Below are positions 1 through 10,426 of a stretch of 64,000 nucleotides of DNA, in pieces. The stretch's first letter is position 1, and each line of letters starts with the position of its first letter. The translations under genes and the position numbers were made by a program. Below the pieces are notes generated by a model. That model made no database searches and had not been told where the DNA came from. It saw nothing but the letters and a program-made list of their open reading frames with translations. The stretch lies in the NCBI GenBank assembly GCA_022496805.1, contig CM040087.1:29536253-29600252 (forward strand), read 5' to 3'. Origin of the DNA: Pohlia nutans. Its lineage: Eukaryota; Streptophyta; Bryopsida; Bryales; Mniaceae.

Positions 1-1303
1 GATCCTAAAATAATGTGAAATATTTTGCATATGTTGCAAATGATTCTAAAAAAAATCTATTTTACTATATTCAGTTTTTTGGTATTTCCCTATTAATTAT
101 ATTACATCACAAAATCAACTGCTTTACAACATTACACACTTTGTTTTTATTCAAAACCATATCACCCATAGTGCAGAAAAATCTAAGTACGTATATAAGA
201 ATAAAGCATTGGGCACACAAGGACCCTTTATCCCCTAGTAGCCTTGTATAGTAATGTGTAATTTACCGCAATTGGCAAAAAAAATCTAGAATACCAACCA
301 CTAATTAATAATATCATACAACAAGGTTGGAAAGTAGATCCAATCATCGTCATCACAGCCGGAGCCAGAGGAACCACACATGCCCCTTCAATGAAACAAT
401 TAGAAACAAAATTTAACATCTGCGAAACCTCTATAAAACAAACGTTCAAACAATAAACACCATTGCCATACAATATGCTGGATCAATCCTTCTATACAAA
501 AGGCGTATAGAAAATAATCAGCCATTCAGCCCATAGCAACAGAATAAAATATTAAAGAGGGAGGGTAGTGGTGAAAACCACTGCTAGCCATTCTTTTCAA
601 ATACTAGCGTAGCACAAACATTTGTCTCAGGGGATAGATAGGGCCGGTTGGTTGGTACAACTTTCTCGCCATGACAACTTACTAGCAGCACCAAGTCATA
701 TGTATTACACCACTGCTCAAACGAGCCCAATAAGAATCGAATCTGGACCACATAAATGTGATACAACGCCCTTTTCCAACCAACCAAAGAACTCATGACT
801 TGATGATATTACTCAACTCAGAACATACCTTTATTCAAACTAATATCCAATCATTAGTACTTTGTTATTATATTTTTTTATTGTTACTGCTGTTGGTTAC
901 TGTTACTATAGTGTCCATTCTTGAAGGGGGAGAGTAGTATTGTCCCAATGTCCCCTTGTCCGGTGGACATCGGGTCATTGGCATTACGAACAGACACTCT
1001 ATTAACGCGGGCCTTGTTGTAGGGTCAAAGTTTATATCTATCTGTGCAATTTACCAACCCTCAAGATAGAATGACCACGTCTCTTTGCGTCGTTCACATT
1101 CCTTATAATATGGCCCAGGAGCATCAAAGAATGGAATCCCTAAAGTGAAGTAATCCAAAAGCGTCCACTTCCCCATTTAGCCTTGTAGATGTCTTCATCA
1201 ATTGCCACCCAAGAAACTTTAATCAATATATTATCCCCAAGAAATTTAAAAACACACTTTTCATTTAAACATAGGCTTCTACAAGTGAATAGAATTGGGG
1301 CAT
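1..1303. other. AT-rich intergenic DNA without a gene
   Basis: No reading frame here looks like a real gene; the short open frames lack homology I recognise and have no coding composition. A block at about 930-1060 (GGTGGACATCGGGTCATTGG, then ACAGACACTCTATT) is related to a block at about 32190-32290, so part of this stretch belongs to a dispersed repeat. It ends at the TTAA of the first piggyBac-like element. Confidence 0.6.
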
Positions 1304-2321
1304 TTAACCCCTAAACGTTCTCATCCTTTTCAGATTTGGCAGTTTTTCAAAGATGCATTATAAAATGCAACCAAGACAAATATTTTCAAGTTGATGAATG
1401 AATAAAAGTTGTACATTATGCATTTTAGATTCTATCAATACGGTTAGACTTGCGATTGCTATCACCAATATTAGTTTATTAAATTTAAAATTTAAAATTT
1501 AACATTTTTTTGGTAATATGATTACAAATAAGATATTGACAATCTAATAATGAAATTTGTTGTGATGGGTTGAAATGTACTCCCTCCGTCCCAAAATGAT
1601 CTTCCTGTTGCCTTGCATTTGTTGTCCCAAAATGATCTTCCTGGTGGATGGCTGAAATTTATTGGATGATTTCTGAACTGTTTGGATGAAAATTGGAAAA
1701 TTAGATGAATATTTTGGATGAATGGATGAATCAATCCAGATAAAATGGATGAATTTTGTAAAATGGATGAATGTTCAGAGAAGATCCAAGTCAGCTAAGG
1801 AAATGAGTGGCCACCGGTGCTCCTCAAAAATGGCCAAAAATCCCACTTTTCAATGCTTCAAACCCACACTTTCAAAAGGAATCTTAAACTCAAATTTTAA
1901 GGAATAAAAGAGTGCACTAAACTCTACTTCTAGCTCAAAAATGGTTTCAAAATTTTTATTTTCAACCTTAATCTAGAACATTTTGTTTAACAAGAAGATC
2001 ATTTTGGGACGGAGGGAGTAATACTCTATGTGTAGTGATTTTTGGAGATTTTTTGATTGCTTAATTTTAGTACTTGACTTTTTCAAAAGAACTTTTAGAC
2101 TAAAATCTGCAAAATCTTGGATGGAATACTACAACATGAAATGAGGCATAAAAATTTCACAAATCATCCCCTTTCTAATAGGATCATACATGCACAGAGC
2201 TAACTTTCCATAAAAGTCTCAATAAAAAATCCACACTCCAAAAATTGCACAATGGATGAGAAAACGGAGTTCAAATCCGTACATCATGCAAAATATGCAT
2301 GGTTGGGCGGTTAGAGGTTAA
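1304..2321 (+). mobile_element. TTAA-bounded piggyBac-like element, family T2, interrupted by a Stowaway MITE
   Basis: Starts TTAACCCCTAAACGTTCTC and ends GGTTAGAGGTTAA, with TTAA at both ends. The same family recurs at 7504-8079 (opposite orientation), 33384-33958 and 57474-58053, all about 575-580 bp, with the shared internal stretch GCATTATAAAATGCAAC near one end and ATGCAAAATATGCATGGTTG near the other. This copy is longer because a 439-bp MITE sits inside it (1580-2018). There is no transposase frame, so it is non-autonomous. Confidence 0.8.
1580..2018. mobile_element. Stowaway-type MITE nested in a T2 element
   Basis: The ends are CTCCCTCCGTCCCAAAATGA and its inverse TCATTTTGGGACGGAGGGAG, flanked by TA on both sides (1578-1579 and 2019-2020). 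These ends and the TA target duplication are the hallmark of plant Stowaway (Tc1/mariner-related) MITEs. Other T2 copies have uninterrupted sequence across the TA site, which confirms this is an insertion. The interior repeats short TGGATGAAT-type units. Confidence 0.85.
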
Positions 2322-2586
2322 GATGCAATGCATAATATTTTTGTGTTGGAAATAACATCACCTATATGACACAAGTGGTTTATAGCTAACTTTTAGCTTC
2401 ATATAGATTATATTTTAATTTAGGAAAATGATTTTAATTTTAATTTTAATCATTTTGCACTTTTAATCATGAACCTTACCTATCTATTATTAGACAAAAA
2501 TAGTTTCAAATTTATGTTCAAAAATCCCAAGCACAACAGCTTGTATGGACTGTTTTAGGTACTTCCACCTCAACAAACTTTCTACC

Positions 2587-3174
2587 ATAACCCCTAAACG
2601 TCACAGCGTCCAGAAACTGGACGACGAATGATTTCAAAGCCTTCTCACGTTCTCATCAACGCTTGGATGATACTCATCCAATTTTTTGGAGATTCTTCAC
2701 CAAGTTGTTGTCCTACCTAATGGCTGGATTTAGTCATACTAGAGTACATATTTTTCTAAAATTGCAAATGTAGAAGTATGTCAAGTCGTTGACCAAGCCA
2801 AAATTGCATTGACTCTAGTTCAAAGTGGAATCGTGAAAAATGAGGTCATAAATTTTAGAAACACAAAAATTTCAAAGTATCACCACACTTAAGAGTATCT
2901 CATTTCAAACTCATTCCAAAAAAATTTACTCAAAAAATATTGAAATTTAGTTTGTAATCGAATTTAGAAGGAATTTTTAATTTTAACTTTCAAATTTTAT
3001 AATTAAATATTGGTGATTGAATTAGTGAATGGAACCGTACGGATGGAATCTAAAATTCAAGATCTAGAACTTTCAAATGTATATCAATTCCAGAATATTC
3101 TTCTAAATGGTAGTTTATAATGTTTTTTCTCAAATTGTCAATTCCAAGGACACCCTAGTACAATAAGGGGATAA
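2587..3174 (+). mobile_element. Degenerate TTAA element, family T1
   Basis: At 588 bp it matches the T1 copy at 32482-33069 along its length. It starts with CCCCTAAACGTCACAGCGTC and ends with ACACCCTAGTACAATAAGGGG. The terminal TTAA has mutated to ATAA at both ends, so it looks older than its relatives. It lies in inverted orientation to the T1 copy at 4052-4640. Confidence 0.75.
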
Positions 3175-3245
3175 GTGAGATCATACTTAGACAGTCAGCC
3201 GTCAAAATTGAATTTCCACCTCTGATTTTGAAAGGACCACATTCC

Positions 3246-4055
3246 TTAACCCTTTAGTGCCCAGGGTACTGTAGCTCAGAGCCCTGGATTTCGGTAGATT
3301 TTTCCACTGTGGTTGAGACTACCAGAAATAGAATGGGTTAAATTAGAAAGTAACCGTATAATTCTATTCTCAACTCCAGAGCACACATGTTATTAAATTT
3401 TGAGAATCATCTGATGGTGGGATCGGAAGATTACAGTATGTATTTGAACTGTATAATGCACGCTCAAAAACGAGATTTTGGGGGGTGTGTGACTTCAAAG
3501 TTAAATAGAATTTGAGGTAAATTTTCAAAAATGAAATAAAGAAGTTCAGCTATGCCCTATGTCAACACCTCTCCGTTGCAATCTTTCATATCAAAACTAG
3601 ACTCACATATAATTATTGTGAGATTTATAAGTGAAAGTGACTTGTCCATGTACGGTTTAGGACAAAATTTTATACGTTGAAAATTGACAGGAGTGGCTAC
3701 ATTAGTCAAGATCGGATTACACACACTAATGGAAGATGAAGAAGAGAACACAATTCAAAAAAATAAAACAAGATAACAAACTTCCAAACACAAGAAATAC
3801 TACATAATACATACGTTGTATTTGTAAGTATTTACTGTATTTTCAAGTATTTGCAGTATTTTTGCATTCTTTTGATAGGTATTTTGATAGTTGTACAATT
3901 CCAAATTGAAAATTTCTTTTTTTGGAAGGTGGGTAATGTATGTGGGCAAATCTGAACTTCAAAAGTGAAGTTCCAATTCTTCACGGATTCATTGCTATTT
4001 GCATTTCGGACGTTGTAGTGACCATAATGTGGTCAGCTGGGCACTAAAGGGTTAA
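3246..4055. mobile_element. TTAA element, family T4
   Basis: TTAACCCTTTAGTGCCCAG at the left and its exact inverse CTGGGCACTAAAGGGTTAA at the right, giving 19-bp terminal inverted repeats including the TTAA. A diverged copy is at 46794-47849. The right TTAA is also the left TTAA of the T1 element that follows. Interior short frames show no transposase features. Confidence 0.8.
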
Positions 4056-4640
4056 CTCCTAAACGTACCAGGGTGTCCCTGGAATTAACAATTTGAGAAA
4101 AAAACATTATAAACTACCATTTAGAAGAATATTCTGGAATTGATATACATATGAAAGTTCTAGATCTTGAATTTTAGATTCCATCCGAACGGTCTGATTC
4201 ACTCATACAATCACCAATATTTAATTATCAAATTTGAAAGTTAAAATTAAAAATTCCTTTTGAATTCGATTACAAACTAAATTTCAATATTTTTTGAGTA
4301 AAATTTGTTGGAATGAGTTTGAAATGAGATACTCTTAAATGTAGTGATACTTTGAAATTTTTGTGTTTCTTAAATTTATGACCTCATTTTTCACGATTCC
4401 ACTTTAAACTAGAGTTAATGCAATTTTGGCTTGGTCAACGACTTGACGTACTTCTACATTTTTAATTTTAGAAAAATATGTACTCTAGAATGACTAAATC
4501 CAGCCATTAGATAGGACAACAACTTGGTGAAGAATCTCCAAAAAATTGAATGAGTTTCATCCAAGCATTGATGAAAACGTGAGAAGGCTTTGAATTCATT
4601 CGTGATCCAGTTTTTGGACTGTGGGACGTTTAGGGGTTAA
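4052..4640 (-). mobile_element. TTAA element, family T1, inverted copy
   Basis: Runs from TTAACTCCTAAACGTACC to GTGGGACGTTTAGGGGTTAA. Sequence is the reverse complement of the T1 copies at 2587-3174 and 32482-33069, with the same length to within a base or two. It shares its left TTAA with the preceding T4 element. Confidence 0.8.
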
Positions 4641-4761
4641 ACCAATTGCAAACAACATAGCAAAACGGGATAGGGCACATTTTTGACATTTTTAAAAATA
4701 ATTTATGATGGAATTCGGGTATCAAGGTTCTCGTTGAAAAAAATTATTTCATTGCAAGTCT

Positions 4762-5128
4762 AGGGGCCACTTCACACTATGGCCGAAGTTCGAGAGGCTG
4801 TCGATTTCCACAAATCGGATTGCAAGAAATCAAAAATTCTGCCTCTCGACTTTTCATACTAGAGGTCAAAGTTCAAAAGCCATCGTCCTTCAAAAAGCCT
4901 ACATGGCAACACTTTTTGTTCAAAGTTGATGGACTCTCAAAGGGAGTTTGGGTTGAACAGGAATAGAAACCTAAACTATGATCAAAAGGTCGTCAATCAT
5001 TTTTCATAAAAAATCAAAACTATAGTTTATTGCCTATTTTCAGCTCATTTTTTTGAACTCTTAACAAAGTTTGGCCACTCAAGCCCACGGCCTCTTGACT
5101 TGAACGGCTATAGTGTGAAGCAGACCCA
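4762..5128. mobile_element. Short TIR element, Harbinger-like
   Basis: GGCCACTTCACACTATGGCC at the left is answered by GGCTATAGTGTGAAGCAGAC at the right, with further inverted matching inward (GAGAGGC and GCCTC). The end style resembles the GGCCCTCTTTACACT family next to it. Target duplication is not clear. Confidence 0.55.
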
Positions 5129-5238
5129 GTGTGAGTTACAGGTCTGAGTTACAAGGTAGCAGTATCTAAAATTGGGTTTGGCCAAAAGTTGCCCTCAATT
5201 AGGGACGGTCTTTCTTGAGATTTCTTGTAGAATCTCAG

Positions 5239-5690
5239 GCCCTCTTTACACTGCAAGCGAGAAGTCGTGGAGAAAACCTCACAAGGCCATGGCTCATCCT
5301 TGAGAAGCCAACCTATGACTTGACGGCCTTTGGATATAGTGTAAAGTAAGAAGGGGCTACAAAATAAAGTACCGGTTTTAAAAAGTAAAATTCTTACATA
5401 TTTTTTAAAAAATAAAAAATGATTGGTTGTGAGAATTTTGGCTTGACGGCCCCCCAGATTTTGCGTTAGACCCACCTCTTGAGGTGGGCTTGACGGAAAA
5501 TCTGGGGGCCTTCAAAAATTTCTATTTTTTTTGCCACGAAGGACAAAAGTGTTGTCCATGTCATTTTCTCCTCCCTTTGTCCCTTGGATTGAAAATTTCG
5601 GGTATAAAGTGACATTCTTTGGTCTTCTCGATTTTTAGGCCTCCCATTGGTTGAAATTTCTCTCTTCACGGCTTCTCGCCTCTAGTGTAA
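5239..5690. mobile_element. Harbinger/Tourist-like MITE, GGCCCTCTTTACACT family
   Basis: Left end GGCCCTCTTTACACTGCAAG, right end CTAGTGTAAAGAGGCCC, with TCA on both sides as a likely 3-bp target duplication. A second copy lies in opposite orientation at 53650-54112 and is flanked by TAA. The interior contains the inverted pair CCAGATTTTGCGTTAGACCC / TGACGGAAAATCTGGGGG around GAGGTGGG. Short frames inside are parts of this element, not genes. Confidence 0.65.
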
Positions 5691-5998
5691 AGAGGCCCTC
5701 AGATCCACTAGACTCAGTACCTTATTTAGGTAACATTACATACCCTTACTATGAAATAATTTGGTTCCCTGACACCGTAAAGTAGTTGGTCTAACTACAA
5801 CACATAGGCCATGTGCTGAATGATGATATGTGGCACAAGCTAGTAGAGAGATTCACTTGCAACCCTAAAGTATCATGGAAAGGGATTTTCTTTCTCTTCA
5901 ATAGTACATGAATACAAAATCACTAAACAATTTCATAACATTAAAGTTATACTAAAACAAAATTTGTGTTTGAATAAGATACCATGTATTTTTCTTTG

Positions 5999-6253
5999 AT
6001 ATACTCTTATTTGTTCACTCTGACTAGTTATAAGATGTGAAAGAGCTCAGTTGGCCTCTCATTGTTAGGCGTGTAAGAGCTTGGTGATCATCAAACTCAT
6101 AGAAAACCAGTTTAGCCGTCTTTCTTGCCGACTAAACTAATTTTGATGAGTTTGAAGACCGCCAAGCTCTTACACCCCTAATAATGAGAGGTCACTAAGC
6201 TCTTCCACATCTTTAGTTATAACTATTCACAGTGAACAAATAAGAGTATATTT
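5999..6253. repeat. Fold-back palindrome, about 105-bp arms
   Basis: The left arm starts ATACTCTTATTTGTTCACT and runs through AAGAGCTCAGTTGGCCTCTC; the right arm is the inverse and ends GTGAACAAATAAGAGTAT. Arms pair along nearly their whole length with few mismatches around a spacer of roughly 40 bp. A transcript would fold into one long hairpin. It directly precedes a T7 TTAA element. Confidence 0.8.
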
Positions 6254-6476
6254 ACCCTTAAACGTTCCATGGGAATAGTATATACGTTGTCGTATAATTG
6301 GGACCAGCAAGAAACTCTAAATTGGGATCTCAGTAGCTCGTTAAAACCGCATTGATTTAAATTTCAACTTCTCTTATGAACTCAAACCCATTGGAGGTGT
6401 GGATTCATTCCAAATACAATCAAAATACAACGTATTTTAGTGGCCACAAAGGCACGTTCAGACGTTTAGGGATTAA
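6251..6476. mobile_element. Short TTAA element, family T7
   Basis: Starts TTTACCCTTAAACGTTCC (first base pair of TTAA mutated) and ends CAGACGTTTAGGGATTAA. Interior matches the 224-bp element at 37076-37299 (GGGGATAGTAGATAC, CATTAAAATCATGTTGA counterparts). It shares its right TTAA with the following T3 element. Confidence 0.65.
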
Positions 6477-7022
6477 CCCCTAAATGACAGAGGGGGTAAG
6501 GGCAAAACCTAAATGTATTATAAAATGTTGCTTCTACAACTTCAATGAAGTTTGGTCCAAAAGAGAAACCGAGAAGCACGATGTTTAGTAATTATCCATA
6601 CGGTCAAACTTTCAAAAAATGTTTTAGATACTCATTAAATGAACTTAGAAGCATTTATCGTTGAATATCCACCTAAATTACAAATTTTGTTTTTAGAATT
6701 TGAAATTTGGTATGATTGGTTGAAAATAGACATTCTATCCTAAAGTTCAAAAAAGAAATTTTTTAGAAAGAGGGAACATCATTACTTTCCCGAAATAGTA
6801 AGTTCTGTAACACTAGGACAATGTTGAGGTGTTTGTCTTTGAAATTTTCTCCTTGATGGAGTTTAACTCCGATTGACATGATTCAAATTGGGTTGGAAAG
6901 TAGACTTGATTTCCTATTTGAAAATATTTTTTATTTTCTGAAAAAGTTTTTTTTTCATCTCGGGCAGCCCGTAAAAAAAGGGCAGCGACCATAAAATGGT
7001 TGATCGGTCACTTAGGGGTTAA
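6473..7022 (+). mobile_element. TTAA element, family T3 (550 bp)
   Basis: TTAACCCCTAAATGACAGAG at the left, GATCGGTCACTTAGGGGTTAA-type end at the right. The element at 45779-46328 is the same length and near-identical in inverse orientation. There is no coding capacity. Confidence 0.85.
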
Positions 7023-7077
7023 AGCAAAATACATGATATCTTATTTAAACACAACTTTTGTTTTAGAATAACTCTAT

Positions 7078-7441
7078 TAGAGTTATCCGTAAAGTCCCTC
7101 AAAAGTGGGTGAGTGGACCATAGTTTGAGTGAATAGTGACATTAATCCTCAAAAAAGAACATGTGTCGAGTTTTAAAAAAAATTATGGATGCAAACTTTG
7201 AAAGCACCAAAATCGGTGCTAAAAAAATTCTCACCCATGGCAAGTTTCTATTATTCACCTTCACACATGAAGAAGGTCATTGCAGCCCCTTTTCTGACAA
7301 TAGATTCTCACTATATATACTTAAACCGTCCCCATTCACCCATTCTTTTGATTTCCTAAAACTTCTCTCAATAGTTTTTGTTTCTTCAAATTTTAGTCAA
7401 ACTAAGGCCCACTCAACCCTTTCATTTACGGATGACTCTAT
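7078..7441. mobile_element. Short TIR element
   Basis: TTAGAGTTATCCGTAAA at the left and TTTACGGATGACTCTAT at the right form 17-bp inverted repeats with two mismatches. Target duplication is not evident. The 98-residue open frame inside (7161-7457) has no recognisable motif and I do not call it a gene. Confidence 0.55.
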
Positions 7442-7503
7442 TGTAAAGAGAAATTGAATCAAGATTTTCTTTAAACCAACACAACATTCTTAATCTTGAC
7501 CTC

Positions 7504-8079
7504 TTAACCCCTAAATGCCCAACCATGCATATTTTGCATGATGTACGGATTTGAACTCTGTTTTCTCATCCATCATGCACTTTTTGCAGCGTGGATTTTT
7601 TATTGAAACTTTTATCGGAAGTTGGCTTCATGCGTGTGTGATCCGATTAAAAAGGGGATGATTTGTGAAATTTTTATGCCTCGTTTCATGTTGTAGTGTT
7701 CTATCCAAAATTTTGAAGATTTTAGTCTAAAAGTGCTTTTGAAAAAGTCAAGTACTAAAATTAAGCAACCAAAAAATCTTAAAAAATCACTACACTTAGA
7801 GTATTACATTTCAACCCATCCCAAAAAATTTCATTATTTTATTGCCAATATCTTATTCGTAATCATAGCACAAAAGAGTGTTAAATTTGAGGTTCAAAAT
7901 TTAATACACAAATATTGGTGATAGCAATCGCAATTCTAACCATATGGATAGAATCTAAAATGCATAATGTACAACTTTTAATAATTCATCAATTTGAAAA
8001 TATTTGTCTTAGTTGCATTTTATAATGCATCTTTGAAAAACTGCCAAATTTGAAAAGGATGAGAACGTTTAGGGATTAA
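7504..8079 (-). mobile_element. TTAA element, family T2
   Basis: Starts TTAACCCCTAAATGCCCAAC and ends GATGAGAACGTTTAGGGATTAA-like, the inverse of the copy at 1304-2321 but without the Stowaway insertion. Its right TTAA is shared with a T3 fragment. Confidence 0.8.
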
Positions 8080-8275
8080 CCCCTAAATGCCACAAAGGGG
8101 TTATAAAATGTAACTTTTGCAACTTTGATGAAGTTTGGTCCAAAAGAAAAAGCGTGATGTTTAGTAATTACCCGTACATTCAAACTTCCGAAAACAATTC
8201 TAAATACTCATTTAATGAATTTAGAAGCATTTACCATTCAATATTCACTAAAATTGAAGAAAATAAGAAAATAAG
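8076..8275 (+). mobile_element. Truncated T3 element
   Basis: TTAACCCCTAAATGCCACAA is followed by sequence matching the left part of the 550-bp T3 element (CTTTGATGAAGTTTGGTCC). The right part is missing, replaced by AATAAGAAAATAAGAAAAT simple sequence. Confidence 0.6.
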
Positions 8276-8811
8276 AAAATAAAAAATTTGGAACTAATCA
8301 ATGCACAACTTCATGACTGCGTACGAGACAAACCCAAGTTCCAATTTTTCCTTCCTCATGCTTACGTCCATGGCAACTTCTCAAATCCATGGAACTTGGC
8401 TCTTAAGCAGGTGGATATCCAAGGGAGACACGTCATCAGTCTGCTGTCCGCCAGCTGGGCACTTGGATACACCGATCTACAAGAACTGCTAAGTTGGCAA
8501 TCCCACATGGCAGAATCTGATTCGCAGTAAAAGTATATCTTCCATCAATTCTCGCGTCTGTCGTCGAGGTTTTCCCACGCCGGAGGTCCATTGATCCATG
8601 TGCACTGGATTGTCGATTTTGAGCCTCTCGGATCATAGGATTTCTGTTTTGTGACAGGAATTGCCGAACAAGTTGCGCGTGGTGTGTTTATGACAACAGC
8701 GATGACAGAGTTAGGAACGTTTGTGCATTAGGGCTGGGATGGCAGTTGCACAGGAATCGCTGGCTTATTAGGGTGGAAGGAGAGACGAGGGTTTTGGAAA
8801 TTTGGAGGACG
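8276..8811. other. Upstream region and leader of the gankyrin-like gene
   Basis: GC content rises from about 8300 toward the start codon at 8812. No TATA box stands out. The open frames in this interval do not resemble proteins I know and probably fall in the promoter and 5' untranslated region. Confidence 0.4.
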
Positions 8812-9552
8812 ATGGAGGCTATGGTGGGATTGAGACCTAATTCGGCAGCAGCTGTTGACGCGAACGCTCTGTTCGAGGCTGCGGGGAAAGGAAACGTGGA
8901 TTCGATCGAGAAGCTGTCGGAGGAGGATTTGAGGAAGTCGCGTCTCCTGCGCAACGAGGACGAGCGGACGCTTCTTCACGTCGCCGCTGCGGGCGGGCAC
9001 GTGGATGTGGTGAAGGCGATCGCGGAGGGCGCGAGTGACACGAAGAGTTTGGTGAATGTGAGCGACGAGGAAGGCTGGACGCCGCTGCATTCTGCGGTGA
9101 GCGGCGGGCGTGACGCGGTGGTGGAGGTTTTGCTTTCCCTCGGTGCGGACGTGGGAGCAGTGAACAACGGAGGACGAACGGCTCTGCATTACGCCGCCAG
9201 CAAGAACCACGTCGAGATCGCGCATCTGCTCATCCGGAGCGGCGCCAAGATCAACAAGAAGGATAGCGTGGGATGCACGCCGTTGCATCGAGCCGCGAGC
9301 GCAGGGCACGCGGAGATGTGCGAAGTGTTGTTGGAGGCAGGGGCTGACATCGAAGCCACAGACCGGACGGGACAGACGCCTCTGATGCATGCTGTCATTT
9401 GTGATAACCGCCGTGTGGCACTTCTTCTGGTTCGCCATGACGCTGATGTCGATGCGCAAGACAAGGAGGAGTACTCCGTGCTTGGTCGCGCCACCGAGGA
9501 GTTTCGCCCTATTCTGATAGATGCCGCGAAAGCTATGATGGAGGGTAACTGA
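8812..9552 (+). CDS. PSMD10: 26S proteasome non-ATPase regulatory subunit 10 (gankyrin-like ankyrin protein)
   Basis: A 246-residue protein made almost entirely of ankyrin repeats. Repeat cores are visible at about residues 52 (RTLLHVAAAGG), 88 (GWTPLHSAVSGG), 121 (GRTALHYAAS), 154 (GCTPLHRAAS) and 187 (GQTPLMHAV), with a capping helix ending near EFRPILIDAAKAM. The order and wording closely match the plant gankyrin homologue (Arabidopsis At2g03430 type) as I remember it. In that family the protein is an assembly chaperone that holds the Rpt3 ATPase of the proteasome base. The first in-frame ATG is at 8812; the frame is open slightly further upstream but without an ATG. It is a single exon with strongly GC-rich codons, unlike the AT-rich flanks, and is convergent with the AP2 gene. 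The long open frames on the opposite strand are shadows. Partner binding is inferred from family. Confidence 0.92.
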   Translation: MEAMVGLRPNSAAAVDANALFEAAGKGNVDSIEKLSEEDLRKSRLLRNEDERTLLHVAAAGGHVDVVKAIAEGASDTKSLVNVSDEEGWTPLHSAVSGGRDAVVEVLLSLGADVGAVNNGGRTALHYAASKNHVEIAHLLIRSGAKINKKDSVGCTPLHRAASAGHAEMCEVLLEAGADIEATDRTGQTPLMHAVICDNRRVALLLVRHDADVDAQDKEEYSVLGRATEEFRPILIDAAKAMMEGN

Positions 9553-10426
9553 CACCTAAAATCTTCAGTAGTTGCCACAAAAGAACTAGACTTTGAAAAT
9601 CCAATTTGTAAAGATCGGCATTCCATGACCATTTTGCAAGAGATTAACGAGTGCTGCAATTCATTGCTTCTCATTGACACTGAATATGCATCTCGTATAC
9701 CAATGTCATCTGATTATACCCGAGGTCGTCACGGTTAGGGTATAGAGGTCGAATCGGGAGCTGTGCCATTGTATGCTCGGATTTGCTGATATCCCCGAAA
9801 GATTGACAATTTTGTACTTCCTCATGCTGTGTGGCTGTTTATGTATTTCGGCGGAGCATTTGAATCTTCTTTGGCAAATAGACATGCAATCGTATGGAAA
9901 CAGCTCTAGAATGGAACTCGATTGTCAGAACAGCAAGTGCAGTGGACCATGGAGCATTGAGAATTGCAATGAGTGAATATGTTGATATAAACAGGTGCGG
10001 TCTTCACAGGACAGCAAAGAATGGCAATATTGATATGTTTTACGTTACCACTACCTATCTACAAGATCTGTCAAAATTTGTATCTACCCTCGAGGTACCT
10101 TCACGCAACCCTTTCGTTTACTCGGGATTGGGAGAGTGGTCGACCAGGAGTAAATTGAATTCTCAGAAAAATCAGGTACTTCATGGGCACCCGAATGCAA
10201 GTCTGCTTGGCCTGAATGCCTTGGTATATAAATTGTTGCACTCTGAATGTGCTGTGACGGCAGAGTCGTCATGATGATGTGAACATGCACTAAGCGTCTT
10301 CAATTTCGATAGCACTCCACATTGCAAGTGGTCTCCGGAGCGCACTGTTGGAGATCAGATGCTCTTGACAAAATTCTGCCATGGTGGCAACAAATTGCTG
10401 GAGGAATTCACTTGATCCATGTGACT
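9553..10426. other. Spacer between two convergent genes
   Basis: It holds the 3' untranslated regions of the gankyrin-like gene (+) and the AP2 gene (-). A 126-residue open frame at 9894-10274 has no recognisable domain and is overlapped by frames on both strands, so I do not call it. Confidence 0.5.

Noticed and set aside
1304..1315. CCCTAAA at element ends as interstitial telomere repeats
   Set aside because: Each site has one copy only, always next to TTAA and at an element edge, so it is a transposon terminus, not a telomere array.
5149..5669. Two minus-strand frames of 108 and 67 residues
   Set aside because: They fall inside a MITE, and the copy at 53650-54112 shows a similar chance frame.
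8728..9555. 275-residue frame antisense to the gankyrin-like gene, and others in the same region
   Set aside because: Its length is a by-product of the GC-rich codons of the sense gene; the residues (His- and Arg-rich) look like no protein family.
9894..10274. 126-residue frame between the gankyrin and AP2 genes
   Set aside because: No homology recognised and it lies where two 3' untranslated regions meet.
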